In this document: one piece after another, positions 26,663 to 35,468 of the stretch
Layout: each line of letters starts with the position of its first letter
How positions within the stretch are numbered: the first letter of the stretch is position 1
Source: Acidobacteriota bacterium
GTDB taxonomy: Bacteria > Acidobacteriota > Blastocatellia > Pyrinomonadales > Pyrinomonadaceae
Reading direction: 5' to 3'
DNA: 64,000 bases
Assembly: GCA_016703965.1 (NCBI GenBank)
Contig: JADJBB010000025.1
Span: forward strand, 930,001 to 994,000
The notes under the pieces: model-generated
Databases searched by the model: none
Seen by the model: only the letters and a program-made list of their open reading frames with translations
What the model was told of the DNA's origin: nothing
Program-made: the position numbers and the translations under genes

Positions 26663-27829
26663 TCAAACGCCGCTAGTCTCGTTCTGTTTTAGTTTGTAAG
26701 TAAATTCGGTTCTAAATGCCTGAAATCGTGATTCTTTGATGGCTTCGCGTGTTTTTCTCATCGTTTCGAGAAAAAACGCGACGTTGTGATGCGAGATCAT
26801 TATCGAAGCTGTCATTTCGCCAGATTGATAAAGATGCCTCAAATAACCGAGCGAATATCGCCTGCAAACCGAACATCCGCACTCAGGATCGAGCGGACCA
26901 CTATCGGTCGCGAATTTCGCGTTGCGGATATTAAGCTTCCCTTGTGATGTGAATGCACTTCCCGTCCGGCCGTTACGAGTTGGTATCACGCAATCAAACA
27001 TATCGACTCCGCAGTTTACCGCTTCGATCAGATCTTCTGGCGTACCGACGCCCATCAAATATCGCGGAGCGTCCTTCGGCATCTGCGGTGCGATAAAATC
27101 AAGCACCTCATACATTACCGATTTCTCCTCACCAACGCTCAAACCACCGATCGCATAACCGTCGAAGCCGATCTCTACCGTTCTTTCCAAGCTCTCTTTT
27201 CGAAGATCCAGATGTCCTGCACCCTGAATAATGCCGAATAGAGACTGTCGGCCGCCATTGAGGAGGCCTGTATCCATTCCAACTTCTTGTAGCTCATTGA
27301 ATCTTGTTTTCGATCGCAGTGCCCATCGTGCCGTCAACTCGAGGCTCGATTTGGTCCGCTCATGTCCTGCATCGCCTGGCGGACATTCGTCAAAGACCAT
27401 CACGATCTCGGATCCTAACGCTGCCTGGATCTCCATCGAAACTTCCGGTGACAGGAATTTCTTACTTCCATCCAGATGCGAACGAAATTCAACGCCCTCT
27501 TCAGTCAGTTTTCTAAGATCGGTGAGCGAAAAAACTTGAAACCCGCCTGAATCCGTCAAAAACGATCGGTTCCACGAGGTGAATTTATGAAGCCCGCCCA
27601 TCTGCCGCAGCGTTTCGACGCCGGGCCGCAGGAATAAATGATATGTGTTGCCAAGAATGATCCGTGCGTCCAGTTCATCCTCAAGCCACTCGAAACGAAT
27701 GCCCTTGACCGAGCCCTGCGTACCGACAGGCATAAAAACAGGCGTCTCGATCACCGAGCGCCTGGTTGTAATGACTCCCGAACGAGCGTTGCCGTCGTTC
27801 GCGATGACTTTCCAGTCGATTGGATGCAT
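26663..27829 (-). CDS. tgt: tRNA-guanine transglycosylase
   Basis: 388 residues from ATG 27829 (MHPIDWKVIANDGNARSGVI); an upstream in-frame ATG would add a non-family leader. It exchanges G34 for preQ1 in tRNAs with GUN anticodons, a step in queuosine synthesis. The TIM-barrel shows 'ILGNTYHLFLRPG', 'LTDSGGFQVFSL' with the catalytic Asp, 'GIIQGAGHLDLRKES' and 'GGLSVGEEK'. The nucleophile region 'VDMFDCVIPTRNGRTG' and the zinc site 'CGCSVCRR' plus His near the C-terminus are intact. It lies upstream of yajC-secD-secF, a common bacterial order. Confidence 0.96.
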   Translation of the reverse strand: MHPIDWKVIANDGNARSGVITTRRSVIETPVFMPVGTQGSVKGIRFEWLEDELDARIILGNTYHLFLRPGVETLRQMGGLHKFTSWNRSFLTDSGGFQVFSLTDLRKLTEEGVEFRSHLDGSKKFLSPEVSMEIQAALGSEIVMVFDECPPGDAGHERTKSSLELTARWALRSKTRFNELQEVGMDTGLLNGGRQSLFGIIQGAGHLDLRKESLERTVEIGFDGYAIGGLSVGEEKSVMYEVLDFIAPQMPKDAPRYLMGVGTPEDLIEAVNCGVDMFDCVIPTRNGRTGSAFTSQGKLNIRNAKFATDSGPLDPECGCSVCRRYSLGYLRHLYQSGEMTASIMISHHNVAFFLETMRKTREAIKESRFQAFRTEFTYKLKQNETSGV

Positions 27830-27925
27830 GTATTTGTGTGAACTTTTAAGCAAAGCCGCAAAGAAGCTAAGACGCAATGCAAGTCATGTCAGAACTCCGA
27901 TACCCAAAGCGACTTTGCGTTAGAA

Positions 27926-29278
27926 CTATTTCTTCCCAACTAAAGACCAAATATTCGCAGAGCCGACGGCAGTTTCCGAGATAATCTTCCCTTCCTCATT
28001 AACCAGCACTGCAGATGGGGTGCCGAACATGCCGAAGCCGGCAGCGGTCTTGTATCCTTCATCGAGGATAACGGGCGAATTTAGCTGGAACTGTTCGTGA
28101 GTCTCCTTGTCGCCCTCAGAGAAGAGCACCAGGTCAGGAGCATCCTCGCCTTTTGTTTTATCCCAGACCTGTAGTTCTTCCATCATGCTGCTACAGAACT
28201 GACATGTCGTGCTCCAGAACGTAACAAGCGTTTGTTTGCCTTTGAAATAATCGCTGTCTATTACCTGTCCTTTGATGTCCTGGATCGAAAAGTCCGGCAC
28301 GCTCTCGCCGATCTTGTTGTGATCGTGATCGTGGACCCGAGCGAAATATGTGAATTCGCGATCCAGATCTTCTGACTTCAGTTGCTCAATGAGCGAGCGG
28401 ATGGCATTATCGCCAGCCGTCGGATGGCTCGCGACGCGGCCGTTTGCATCCATCAGAATGACGGTCGGCGTCCATTGAGCTTTTACCGCTTCCGCGAGTT
28501 CACGCTGCTTTTGCAGAAGGATCGGCCGCATCGGATCGTTACCGAATTTGTCGATATTATCCTGAGCTTTTCCGTTGCTGACGAAAACAATAGTAACCTT
28601 GCCCATTAGCTCTTTTCGCCACTGATCGATCTCAGGGATCAGAGCCTTGCATGGGTTACATGTCGGGCTGACGAAAAAGAAAAGCGTCGGCCTTCCCTGC
28701 TCCTTTAATTTGGCGAGCGAAACGGTGTTCGCGTTTACATCCAGCAGTTCAAAATCAGGAAAATGTCCGCCTATGGGCAGGCCTTCGTGCGGATGCGTCA
28801 ACTCTTCGCGAGCGACCTCGCCGCCTTCCTGCGAGACGAGTTCCATCAGTTCGATGCGCCGCATGATCTGAACCTGCTGTTCCGAGATCTTCTTCAAGAA
28901 ATAAACAACGGCTGCAAGCAGCCCGATCACAGCTATCCCAATAACAAACTGCATAACATCCTGATTTGTACTTGCAAGATTCACACCCTGATTCGCCCGC
29001 CCCGCAAAGATCAAAATCACCGCGATTGCAAGTAAAGCGACATTCCGCAAAATGCTCGTCACGCCGACTGGCTCGCTATGGATCTGCCCGAAACAATGGC
29101 AATCCGGTGCATTGCCCTTGGCAAGCTGATAGATCATTCCGCTCGTAAACACCGCAAAAAGCCCCGCCGCACCAATTGCTCCGAACCACGAAACTTCAAC
29201 AAACAAGAGCGTGATAGCAACAGCGATCTCGGAGATCGGAAGCAAATAAACAGAGGCGGGAATCAACGATTTTGGCAC
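27926..29278 (-). CDS. MauE-like membrane domain fused to two thioredoxin-like domains, N-terminus frameshifted
   Basis: 450 residues from the only in-frame start (GTG 29278). An N-terminal MauE/DoxX-type domain ('VYLLPISEIAVAITLLFVEVSWFGAIGA', 'DCHCFG') is followed by two TlpA/thioredoxin-like domains with CNPC (about residue 207, 'FFVSPTCNPCKALIPEI') and CQFC (about 359, 'TFWSTTCQFCSSMMEEL'). This should move electrons or hold disulfides across the inner membrane. The first MauE helix is missing: upstream, the matching peptide ('LVLRLALATVFGVAAFGKLA') is encoded in the same frame but without a start. An ATG at 29391 would supply it if the T6 run at 29376-29381 (minus sense) had seven T. Confidence 0.85.
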   Translation of the reverse strand: MPKSLIPASVYLLPISEIAVAITLLFVEVSWFGAIGAAGLFAVFTSGMIYQLAKGNAPDCHCFGQIHSEPVGVTSILRNVALLAIAVILIFAGRANQGVNLASTNQDVMQFVIGIAVIGLLAAVVYFLKKISEQQVQIMRRIELMELVSQEGGEVAREELTHPHEGLPIGGHFPDFELLDVNANTVSLAKLKEQGRPTLFFFVSPTCNPCKALIPEIDQWRKELMGKVTIVFVSNGKAQDNIDKFGNDPMRPILLQKQRELAEAVKAQWTPTVILMDANGRVASHPTAGDNAIRSLIEQLKSEDLDREFTYFARVHDHDHNKIGESVPDFSIQDIKGQVIDSDYFKGKQTLVTFWSTTCQFCSSMMEELQVWDKTKGEDAPDLVLFSEGDKETHEQFQLNSPVILDEGYKTAAGFGMFGTPSAVLVNEEGKIISETAVGSANIWSLVGKK

Positions 29279-29453
29279 TCCGAAATCGTTGAGAGCTTTT
29301 TCCGAACCTTCCCGATCCGCGAGTTTCCCGAATGCAGCGACGCCAAAAACGGTTGCAAGAGCAAGTCTTAGAACTAAAAAAGAATTTCCATTTGACCAAA
29401 TAAATCTTACGAAATGGAACGGGATTCACAAACCTTCGTGGCCACTGTACCCG

Positions 29454-30812
29454 TTAATCCTTCTTATTCTTAACCTTATGCCTCTCGACCAATCGGATCG
29501 GCGTGCCAAAAAAGCCGAACTCCTCACGCAGTTGATTCTCGATATATCTTAAATACGAAAAGTGCAGCTTCGAGCCCATTTTGCCGCCTGAGGTGAACAA
29601 AATAAAGAGCGGCGGACGAAGGCCGGCCTGAGTGAGGAACTGGATCTTGAGCCGCGACATCCCGCCCTTGACCGGAGCTGGTGTGCCGCCGCCTTTGGGT
29701 TGTGAGATCGTTTCCTCGAAGAATTTGTTGAGCCGCGATGTTTGAATGCGCTGGTTACGCGATTCGTTGGCCTGTTTCACCAGCGGTAGAATTTTCGCGA
29801 CACGCTGGCCATTTAATGCCGAAGTTGTGACGATCGGGGCCCAGTCAAGGAACTTCATCGCCTCGCGGAGCGTCCGTTCGAATTCGTAGATCGTATTTGT
29901 CTCTTTTTCCTCAAGAGCGTCCCATTTGTTGACGACAATAATTACCGAACAGCCTGAATCAACGGCGTAACCGGCGATATTCGCATCGAGATTCGTCACA
30001 CCTTCGACAGCATCGATGACAATGATAGCGACGTCGGCGCGTTCGAGCGATTTACGGGCCATGATGACGGATAACTTCTCGGCCATCTCGGTCGTCTTGC
30101 CCTTTCGCCGGATTCCCGCCGTGTCGATCAGCGTGTAATCTTGTCCGTCAACCGTTAGATGCGTGTCGATCGAATCGCGTGTGGTTCCGGCGATCGGCGA
30201 AACGATAACGCGTTCCTCACCCAGCAATTTATTGAGCAGCGAAGATTTACCGACATTCGGACGGCCGATGATCGCGAGTTTTATGTCCTCGCTCTTTTCT
30301 TCCTCGACCTCTTCCTCAAACTCAAGATGATCAAAAACCAGATCGAGCAGATCGCCGATACCTGTGCCGTGCTCAGCCGAGATCGGAGCGATCTCAAAGC
30401 CAAACTGGTAAAACTCACCTGCTTCATTCTCAACCGTTCGCGATTCGCATTTATTGGCAGCGATAATGATCGGTTTCCCAGTGTTGCGGAGCAGAACGCC
30501 AAGTTCCTCATCGAGCGGTATCACACCGGCCCGCGAATCGAGAACCCAGATGATCGCCACCGATTCATCGATCGCGAACGATGCCTGTTTAAAGATGTTC
30601 GACGGGATAATGGCTTCGTCATCGGGCACGATCCCACCTGTGTCGACCAGGCGAAAAGTCTTTGCCCTCCAGTCGACATCGCCAAACATACGGTCGCGCG
30701 TAATGCCAGGCTCATCGCCCACGATCGCCTTGCGGGCGCCGACGAGGCGATTGAACAACGTAGATTTTCCGACATTTGGCCGGCCAATTATGGCAACTAG
30801 CGGAGCTTTCAT
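29454..30812 (-). CDS. der: Ribosome-assembly GTPase Der (EngA)
   Basis: 452 residues with the tandem G domains unique to this family. G1 of the first is 'GRPNVGKSTLFNRLVG' (about 9-24), with 'DTGGIVPDDE' and 'ANKCES'; the second starts 'GRPNVGKSSLLNKLLGEERVIVSPIAGTTRDS' with 'DTAGIRRKGK' and 'VNKWDALE'. The KH-like C-terminal domain contains 'PPLFILFTSGG'. Der acts late in 50S subunit assembly and is normally essential. The short 40-base gap to the divergent DinB-like gene holds a promoter in the plus direction. Confidence 0.96.
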   Translation of the reverse strand: MKAPLVAIIGRPNVGKSTLFNRLVGARKAIVGDEPGITRDRMFGDVDWRAKTFRLVDTGGIVPDDEAIIPSNIFKQASFAIDESVAIIWVLDSRAGVIPLDEELGVLLRNTGKPIIIAANKCESRTVENEAGEFYQFGFEIAPISAEHGTGIGDLLDLVFDHLEFEEEVEEEKSEDIKLAIIGRPNVGKSSLLNKLLGEERVIVSPIAGTTRDSIDTHLTVDGQDYTLIDTAGIRRKGKTTEMAEKLSVIMARKSLERADVAIIVIDAVEGVTNLDANIAGYAVDSGCSVIIVVNKWDALEEKETNTIYEFERTLREAMKFLDWAPIVTTSALNGQRVAKILPLVKQANESRNQRIQTSRLNKFFEETISQPKGGGTPAPVKGGMSRLKIQFLTQAGLRPPLFILFTSGGKMGSKLHFSYLRYIENQLREEFGFFGTPIRLVERHKVKNKKD

Positions 30813-30815
30813 TAG

Positions 30816-30843
30816 TTTGATTCTAGCAAACGATGCGTATAAT
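30816..30843 (+). promoter_or_regulatory. Promoter giving a near-leaderless transcript
   Basis: TATAAT at 30838-30843 with TTTGAT (30816-30821) 16 bases upstream. The ATG of the DinB-like gene is only 9 bases after the -10 and has no Shine-Dalgarno, so the transcript would start at about the start codon. Confidence 0.5.
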
Positions 30844-30852
30844 TAGTGAATC

Positions 30853-31374
30853 ATGAAATTCGAACTCGATTCCGCGACCGAGATCCTGCGCCAAACGCCC
30901 GACATGCTGACGCAAATGCTCAGCGGCTTATCAACCAAATGGACAGTCACAAAAGACGACAAAACCGACTGGAGCCCGTACGACGTCGTCGGCCATTTGA
31001 TCCATTGCGAAGAAACCGATTGGATACCACGGGCCGAGGTGATTCTAGCCCAAGGCGAGGATAGAACATTTCCGCCGTTCGACCGTTTTGCTCAGTTCGA
31101 AAAGTATCGCGACCAGTCGCTCCCTGAATTACTTACCGAATTCAAACGAGCAAGAACCGAAGGCCTCGCAACCCTCGCAGCTTGGAATTTAACACCGGAA
31201 AAGCTCGCCCTTCGCGGCGTGCACCCTGACCTCGGCGAGGTCACGCTCGAGCAATTGCTATCAACCTGGGTCGTCCACGATCTCGGCCATATTCGCCAGA
31301 TCGTCGTCTATATGGCAAAGAAATATGAGGATGCAGTCGGGCCGTGGAAACAATTTTTGTCGATACTCAAGTAA
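30853..31374 (+). CDS. DinB superfamily protein
   Basis: 173 residues forming the four-helix DinB/YfiT-type bundle. Candidate metal ligands are His in 'VVGHLIHCEETDW' (about 51-55) and the pair in 'STWVVHDLGHIRQIV' (about 141-145), the usual triad positions. The family includes metal-dependent thiol S-transferases that use bacillithiol or mycothiol, but most members have no known activity. Its start is near-leaderless. It is followed by the M1 peptidase gene 10 bases later and is probably co-transcribed with it. Confidence 0.85.
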   Translation: MKFELDSATEILRQTPDMLTQMLSGLSTKWTVTKDDKTDWSPYDVVGHLIHCEETDWIPRAEVILAQGEDRTFPPFDRFAQFEKYRDQSLPELLTEFKRARTEGLATLAAWNLTPEKLALRGVHPDLGEVTLEQLLSTWVVHDLGHIRQIVVYMAKKYEDAVGPWKQFLSILK

Positions 31375-31384
31375 ACTAGATCAA

Positions 31385-33037
31385 ATGCAAAATAAGCCCT
31401 TTTCGATCCGTCTAACATTATCAGCGATACTGGTCGCCTTCGCCGTCTCCGTCCCATTTTTCGCCCAGACCGACCCAAGCAAAGCAAACCTGCTTCGTGG
31501 CGAATATGGTCGTTATCGTGCAAACAACGACCTAATAAATTACAACCTATCTGTACGCATCGACCCTGTCCAAAAGACGATCAAGGGCACGAACACGATC
31601 AAGTTTAAGATGCTCAAGGACGACAATCGGATCCAACTCGATCTCTATGACAATCTGAATGTCGACAAGATCTCAATGGGCTCGAAAGCGTTGAAATACA
31701 CGCGAGATCTCGGCACGGTCTACGTCGATTTCCCACAGATGCTGAAGGCGGGCAAGGTTTACTCGATCGATTTCGGTTATTCAGGAACGCCGAAAACCAC
31801 GGGAAGGTTTGGCGGTTTCGTATTTGGAACCGATCCGAAAGGCCGCCCGTGGATCTTTACCGCCTGCGAAGGCGAAGGTGCGAGCATTTGGTGGCCGAAC
31901 AAGGATACGTGGCACGATGAGGTAGAGAACATGAAGCTCAGCGTCGCCATCCCAAGCGATCTCGTTGACGCGTCTAATGGCCGCTTTATCGGCAAAAAAG
32001 ACCTCGGCGACGGCTATACTCGTTGGGATTGGATGATCAACTATCCGATCAATAATTACAACGTCTCGGTAAACATCGGCAAATACGAGCATTTCAGCGA
32101 TAAATACAAAGATCTGACGCTCGATTTTTATGCGCAGCCTGAAGATCTCGACAAAGCAAAAACGCAATTCGCTCAGGCAAAAGGCATGATCGAGGCGTTC
32201 GAACATTATTTTGGCGAATATCCATTCAAAAAGGACGGCTACAAGCTCATTCAGGTTCCTTACTCAGGAATGGAACATCAGAGCGCGGTGACGTACGGTA
32301 ATTTGTTTGAAAATGGCTACCTAAAACGTGACTGGACGGGCGTCGGCATCTCACCGAAATTTGATTTCATCATCATCCACGAAAGCGGCCACGAGTGGTT
32401 CGGCAACGCCGTTTCGGCGGCAGATCGAGCCGATATGTGGATACAGGAAGGCTGGACGACGTACCTGGAATGCCTTTTCGTCGAGTACTCATACGGTCAC
32501 GACGACTACATGAAGTACACCAACGCCTACGTCAAAAAGATCCAAAACCGCACGCCGATCATCCCGCAGCGAGGCATCAACGCCACGCCGCCGCAGGATA
32601 TGTACTTCAAGGGAGCGTTATTCATTCACACACTCCGCAACATCGTCGATGACGATAAGAAATGGTTCGCGACAATGAAGGATTTCTTTCAGAAATTCAA
32701 ATATCAAAACATCATGACCGAGGACGTCGAGGCATTTTTCAGCGAGCGAATGGGACGAAATATGAAAGCAGTTTTCGATCAATATCTGCGTAGGACCGCC
32801 GTTCCAAAACTCGAACTCCAGATCCTCGACTTCACCGGCAGAATGTCCTACCGCTGGAAAGCTGACGAACCCGGATTCGACATGCCCGTCAAGGTCGGCA
32901 CGAAAAACAACTGGACCGTGATCTACCCGACGACAATATGGAAATCGATGGATACGGCGGTAAAGCTCGAAGACTTTCAGGTGGCGACGGATCTTTTTTA
33001 CGTGGAATTCAGCAAGGTCGAGGCTCAGACCGACTGA
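31385..33037 (+). CDS. Secreted M1 family metallopeptidase
   Basis: 550 residues from ATG 31385; the signal peptide ends near 'SVPFFAQTD'. The N-terminal beta domain includes 'DPVQKTIKGTNTIKFKML'. The catalytic domain holds the exopeptidase motif 'YSGMEHQSA' (Met at 296) and the zinc site HESGHEWFGN (His at 332) with the third ligand Glu in 'IQEGWTTYLE'. M1 enzymes cleave N-terminal residues; the GMEHQ motif replaces the usual GAMEN, as often seen in bacterial secreted members. The stop TGA at 33035 is the first three bases of a palindromic repeat (33035-33205). Confidence 0.93.
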   Translation: MQNKPFSIRLTLSAILVAFAVSVPFFAQTDPSKANLLRGEYGRYRANNDLINYNLSVRIDPVQKTIKGTNTIKFKMLKDDNRIQLDLYDNLNVDKISMGSKALKYTRDLGTVYVDFPQMLKAGKVYSIDFGYSGTPKTTGRFGGFVFGTDPKGRPWIFTACEGEGASIWWPNKDTWHDEVENMKLSVAIPSDLVDASNGRFIGKKDLGDGYTRWDWMINYPINNYNVSVNIGKYEHFSDKYKDLTLDFYAQPEDLDKAKTQFAQAKGMIEAFEHYFGEYPFKKDGYKLIQVPYSGMEHQSAVTYGNLFENGYLKRDWTGVGISPKFDFIIIHESGHEWFGNAVSAADRADMWIQEGWTTYLECLFVEYSYGHDDYMKYTNAYVKKIQNRTPIIPQRGINATPPQDMYFKGALFIHTLRNIVDDDKKWFATMKDFFQKFKYQNIMTEDVEAFFSERMGRNMKAVFDQYLRRTAVPKLELQILDFTGRMSYRWKADEPGFDMPVKVGTKNNWTVIYPTTIWKSMDTAVKLEDFQVATDLFYVEFSKVEAQTD

Positions 33038-33205
33038 CTGGAGCGAAGCTCGACTGGAGCGGCAAGCATCCCTGCTTGCCACACGGCGGCTTCCGCAGTG
33101 TTACGATGCTTAGTGTCCTTCAACGCCTTATTAACCGCCGCGCACAAGCGGTTTGCAACCGCTGGAAAGCAAGGATGCTTGCCGCTCCAGTCGAGCTTAG
33201 CTCCA
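33035..33205. repeat. Palindromic repeat, 42-bp arms, starting at the M1 stop codon
   Basis: Left arm 33039-33080 and right arm 33164-33205 match at 39 of 42 positions; the core is CTGGAGCGGCAAGCATCC. The left arm continues out to TGACTGGAG, whose TGA is the M1 stop. A related half-copy lies at 54730-54757. The 83-base loop has no gene. Confidence 0.8.
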
Positions 33206-33207
33206 AT

Positions 33208-33239
33208 CAAAAAGGCTGCCCTCGCGGACAGCCTTTTTC
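33208..33239. terminator. Bidirectional Rho-independent terminator
   Basis: AAAAAGGCTG and CAGCCTTTTT flank a CCCTCGCGGA loop. It lies between the convergent M1 and Q/N/R-rich genes and can serve both. Confidence 0.85.
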
Positions 33240-33261
33240 TATTTGATCGATCTAATGGTCG

Positions 33262-34497
33262 TTAGAAGATCGCGATATTCAAAACCGCTTCGAGAATATT
33301 CCCAAGCAGTGAGTACCTGCCGTTCGAATAGTTTCCGTACTGATTCCGGCCATTATAGCCATCCTCATAACCGCGTCGGAATCCTTCGCGGAAGTAGTAG
33401 TTGTATTCGTCATAGCCGATCGCATAGCTGTCATAGCCGATAGCGGCATCCTGGTACCCGTACGACTGGTTATAGCCGCCGTTCCAATTATCCTGACGGT
33501 CAGCCTGTCCGGCGTAGAAGCCTTCTTCGTAGCCGTTCTGCATCGCCTGCTGCAGCATCTGGGCACCGTATTGGCTAGTGTAGTAATACTGGCCGCCGCG
33601 GTTGTAGCGATAATTGTTGTAGTAATTATCGTAATACTGAGCCTGCTGCAAACGCTGCTGGTCGCGTCTCAGGCGTTCCCAGTAACGCTGCTGATATTGC
33701 AGATACGAACGGCGTCGCTGCTGTTCGAGATAACGCTGGCGGTCACGCTGAATGTTCTGAGAATTATTCCAACGCTGGTTGTACTGATTCAGACGCTGCT
33801 TTCTTAGCTGTTCCTGCTGATCGCGATTGTACTCAGTGTATCTGCCGTTCTGTCGGCCGTTATTTCCATTATAACTTCCGTTGTTGCGGTCGTTATTCCG
33901 GTCATTCTGCCACGTCGGGTTCTGCTGCTGGCGTTTGCGTTCCTCAGCACGTTGGCGTTCGAGCTGGTTGTCACGATCCTGCTGTGAATTCCACTGCGGA
34001 TTCCGCGAATTGTTGTTCACATTCGCCCGACGCTTGGCTTCCTCAGCCTGACGCTCCTGCATCTGACGCTGCTGGGCCTCACGATTTTGACGATCCGCGT
34101 TCTGCTGATTGCGATTTTGCTCATCGCGGCGGCGCTGTTCGTTTTGCTGATTCTGCTGATTTCGGTTCTGCTCATCACGGTGTCGCTGCTCATTCGCCTG
34201 ATTTTGCTGATTCCGCATCTGCTCCTGACGCTGGGCTTCCATCCTCTGCCGCTGTTCCTGCTGACGACGTTGGTCGTCGCCATTGTCACGTTGCGGCGGC
34301 TGTCGCTGGGGTTGGGGCCGCTGCTCAGGCTGGCGAGCCTTCTCCTCCGAACGCGGCTGCTGCCGTTCGGCCTTTTGCTGATCGGGCTGTTCTTTTCCGC
34401 GATTACGCTGAGCACTCGCATCGATGGCCAAAAGCCCGGTCACCGCACCAAGGCTGAGCATCGATATCGCTAGATTTTTCTTTAACTGTTGCTTCAT
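33262..34497 (-). CDS. Exported low-complexity Q/N/R-rich protein
   Basis: 411 residues from ATG 34497 (MKQQLKKNLAISMLSLGAV), with GGGAGAAG upstream; the frame is open further but without a family reason to start earlier. A signal peptide ends at 'AIDASAQ'. Residues about 30-280 are almost only Gln, Asn, Arg, Glu and Asp, with repeats around NEQRRRDEQNRNQQN. The Tyr-rich part (about 215-290) is followed by 'GYEEGFYAGQADRQ' and 'FREGFRRGYEDGYNGRNQYG', short G-Y-x-x-G repeats. No known fold is visible. Composition suggests a disordered, highly charged extracytoplasmic protein; function unknown. Confidence 0.75.
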   Translation of the reverse strand: MKQQLKKNLAISMLSLGAVTGLLAIDASAQRNRGKEQPDQQKAERQQPRSEEKARQPEQRPQPQRQPPQRDNGDDQRRQQEQRQRMEAQRQEQMRNQQNQANEQRHRDEQNRNQQNQQNEQRRRDEQNRNQQNADRQNREAQQRQMQERQAEEAKRRANVNNNSRNPQWNSQQDRDNQLERQRAEERKRQQQNPTWQNDRNNDRNNGSYNGNNGRQNGRYTEYNRDQQEQLRKQRLNQYNQRWNNSQNIQRDRQRYLEQQRRRSYLQYQQRYWERLRRDQQRLQQAQYYDNYYNNYRYNRGGQYYYTSQYGAQMLQQAMQNGYEEGFYAGQADRQDNWNGGYNQSYGYQDAAIGYDSYAIGYDEYNYYFREGFRRGYEDGYNGRNQYGNYSNGRYSLLGNILEAVLNIAIF

Positions 34498-34570
34498 ATA
34501 ACTTCTCCCTGTTTTAACCGGGCGAAATAATTCCGTCCTGCTGATGTATATGGCAATAGCCGTACCAAAT

Positions 34571-34598
34571 GAAAAAAGCCCCATTTTATGGAGCTTTT
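34571..34598 (-). terminator. Rho-independent terminator, minus strand
   Basis: AAAAGCCCCAT / ATGGAGCTTTT with a TTT loop. On the minus strand it ends in six T and lies about 65 bases after the stop of the gene at 34663-35385. Confidence 0.7.
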
Positions 34599-34662
34599 AA
34601 CGGATCGTTATATTTTACAAACACTAAATGGTCAGCAAACTCAACCATTTCGGTTGGGCGGC

Positions 34663-35385
34663 TCAACCTTTCACAAATTCATATTCCACACGCACATTCA
34701 ACGCTCCCGCACCGACCTCCGGCTTGATCTTCTGGGCCTTCATCCGAAGCGTTCCAGAGCTCTGAACCGGCACACCAAACGAAACTTTATCGAGGCTCAT
34801 GATCTCGATCGGATTAAGCTTTTTGTCGATCGAGCCCTGGATCAACTTCGCGATAACCGAACCGCCAATGCCGCCAGTGCCATTGAGATTCACGTTATAA
34901 ACACGAACGCGGCCGACAAGCTTTTGCGTATTCTGATCAAATTCCAGATCCAGATTCGCCTCGGCCCAACCCGCAAACTCAACACACCCGATCAGAGGCG
35001 GAGCATAATTCCCTGAAAACGCAAGCGGTACATAGATCTTGCCATCACGGAATTTTACAGCGGTACGTACACCCTTCATCTCTCGAAGAAGCTTCACCGA
35101 TTCGTTGCAGTAAGGATTTTCACCGCTTAGCCGTAGGGAGCCGGAGTCGGCAGGCCAAAACGAGCTTCCCCACCCAAATCCACTCTGCGTCTCCGCTCCT
35201 CCGCGGTAAACATCCGTCGAAGCCATCGAAAACTCCGGCGGATCAAAATTCTGAAACACCGAATCCAAAAGCGAATCAAAAAACGCCTCATTCAGACTGA
35301 TAGTAACCTCAGCCCGCTGAGCACTAGCCGCCGATATTAACAAAAAAACCGCCAAACCGGCGGCAAAGGCTCGTTTGTACATCAT
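34663..35385 (-). CDS. Secreted protein of unknown function
   Basis: 240 residues with a signal peptide ending 'ISAASAQ'. The mature part is beta-rich: 'RAEVTISLNEAFFDSLLDSVFQNFDPPEF', a possible disulfide pair ('NPYCNESV' and 'LIGCVEFAG'), then 'KLVGRVRVYNVNLNGTGGIGGSVIAKLIQGSIDKKLNPIEI', a Gly-rich stretch that could be amphipathic. I do not recognise the family with confidence. It is alone, ends at its own terminator and is separated from kdsD by about 80 bases. Confidence 0.65.
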   Translation of the reverse strand: MMYKRAFAAGLAVFLLISAASAQRAEVTISLNEAFFDSLLDSVFQNFDPPEFSMASTDVYRGGAETQSGFGWGSSFWPADSGSLRLSGENPYCNESVKLLREMKGVRTAVKFRDGKIYVPLAFSGNYAPPLIGCVEFAGWAEANLDLEFDQNTQKLVGRVRVYNVNLNGTGGIGGSVIAKLIQGSIDKKLNPIEIMSLDKVSFGVPVQSSGTLRMKAQKIKPEVGAGALNVRVEYEFVKG

Positions 35386-35468
35386 ATTTTGCTCTCAGTG
35401 ATTACCATTTTTGAATCGTAAACTATGTCTCAGATGTAGCATCACGGCTCCGTGTTGTTTCCTTTTGT

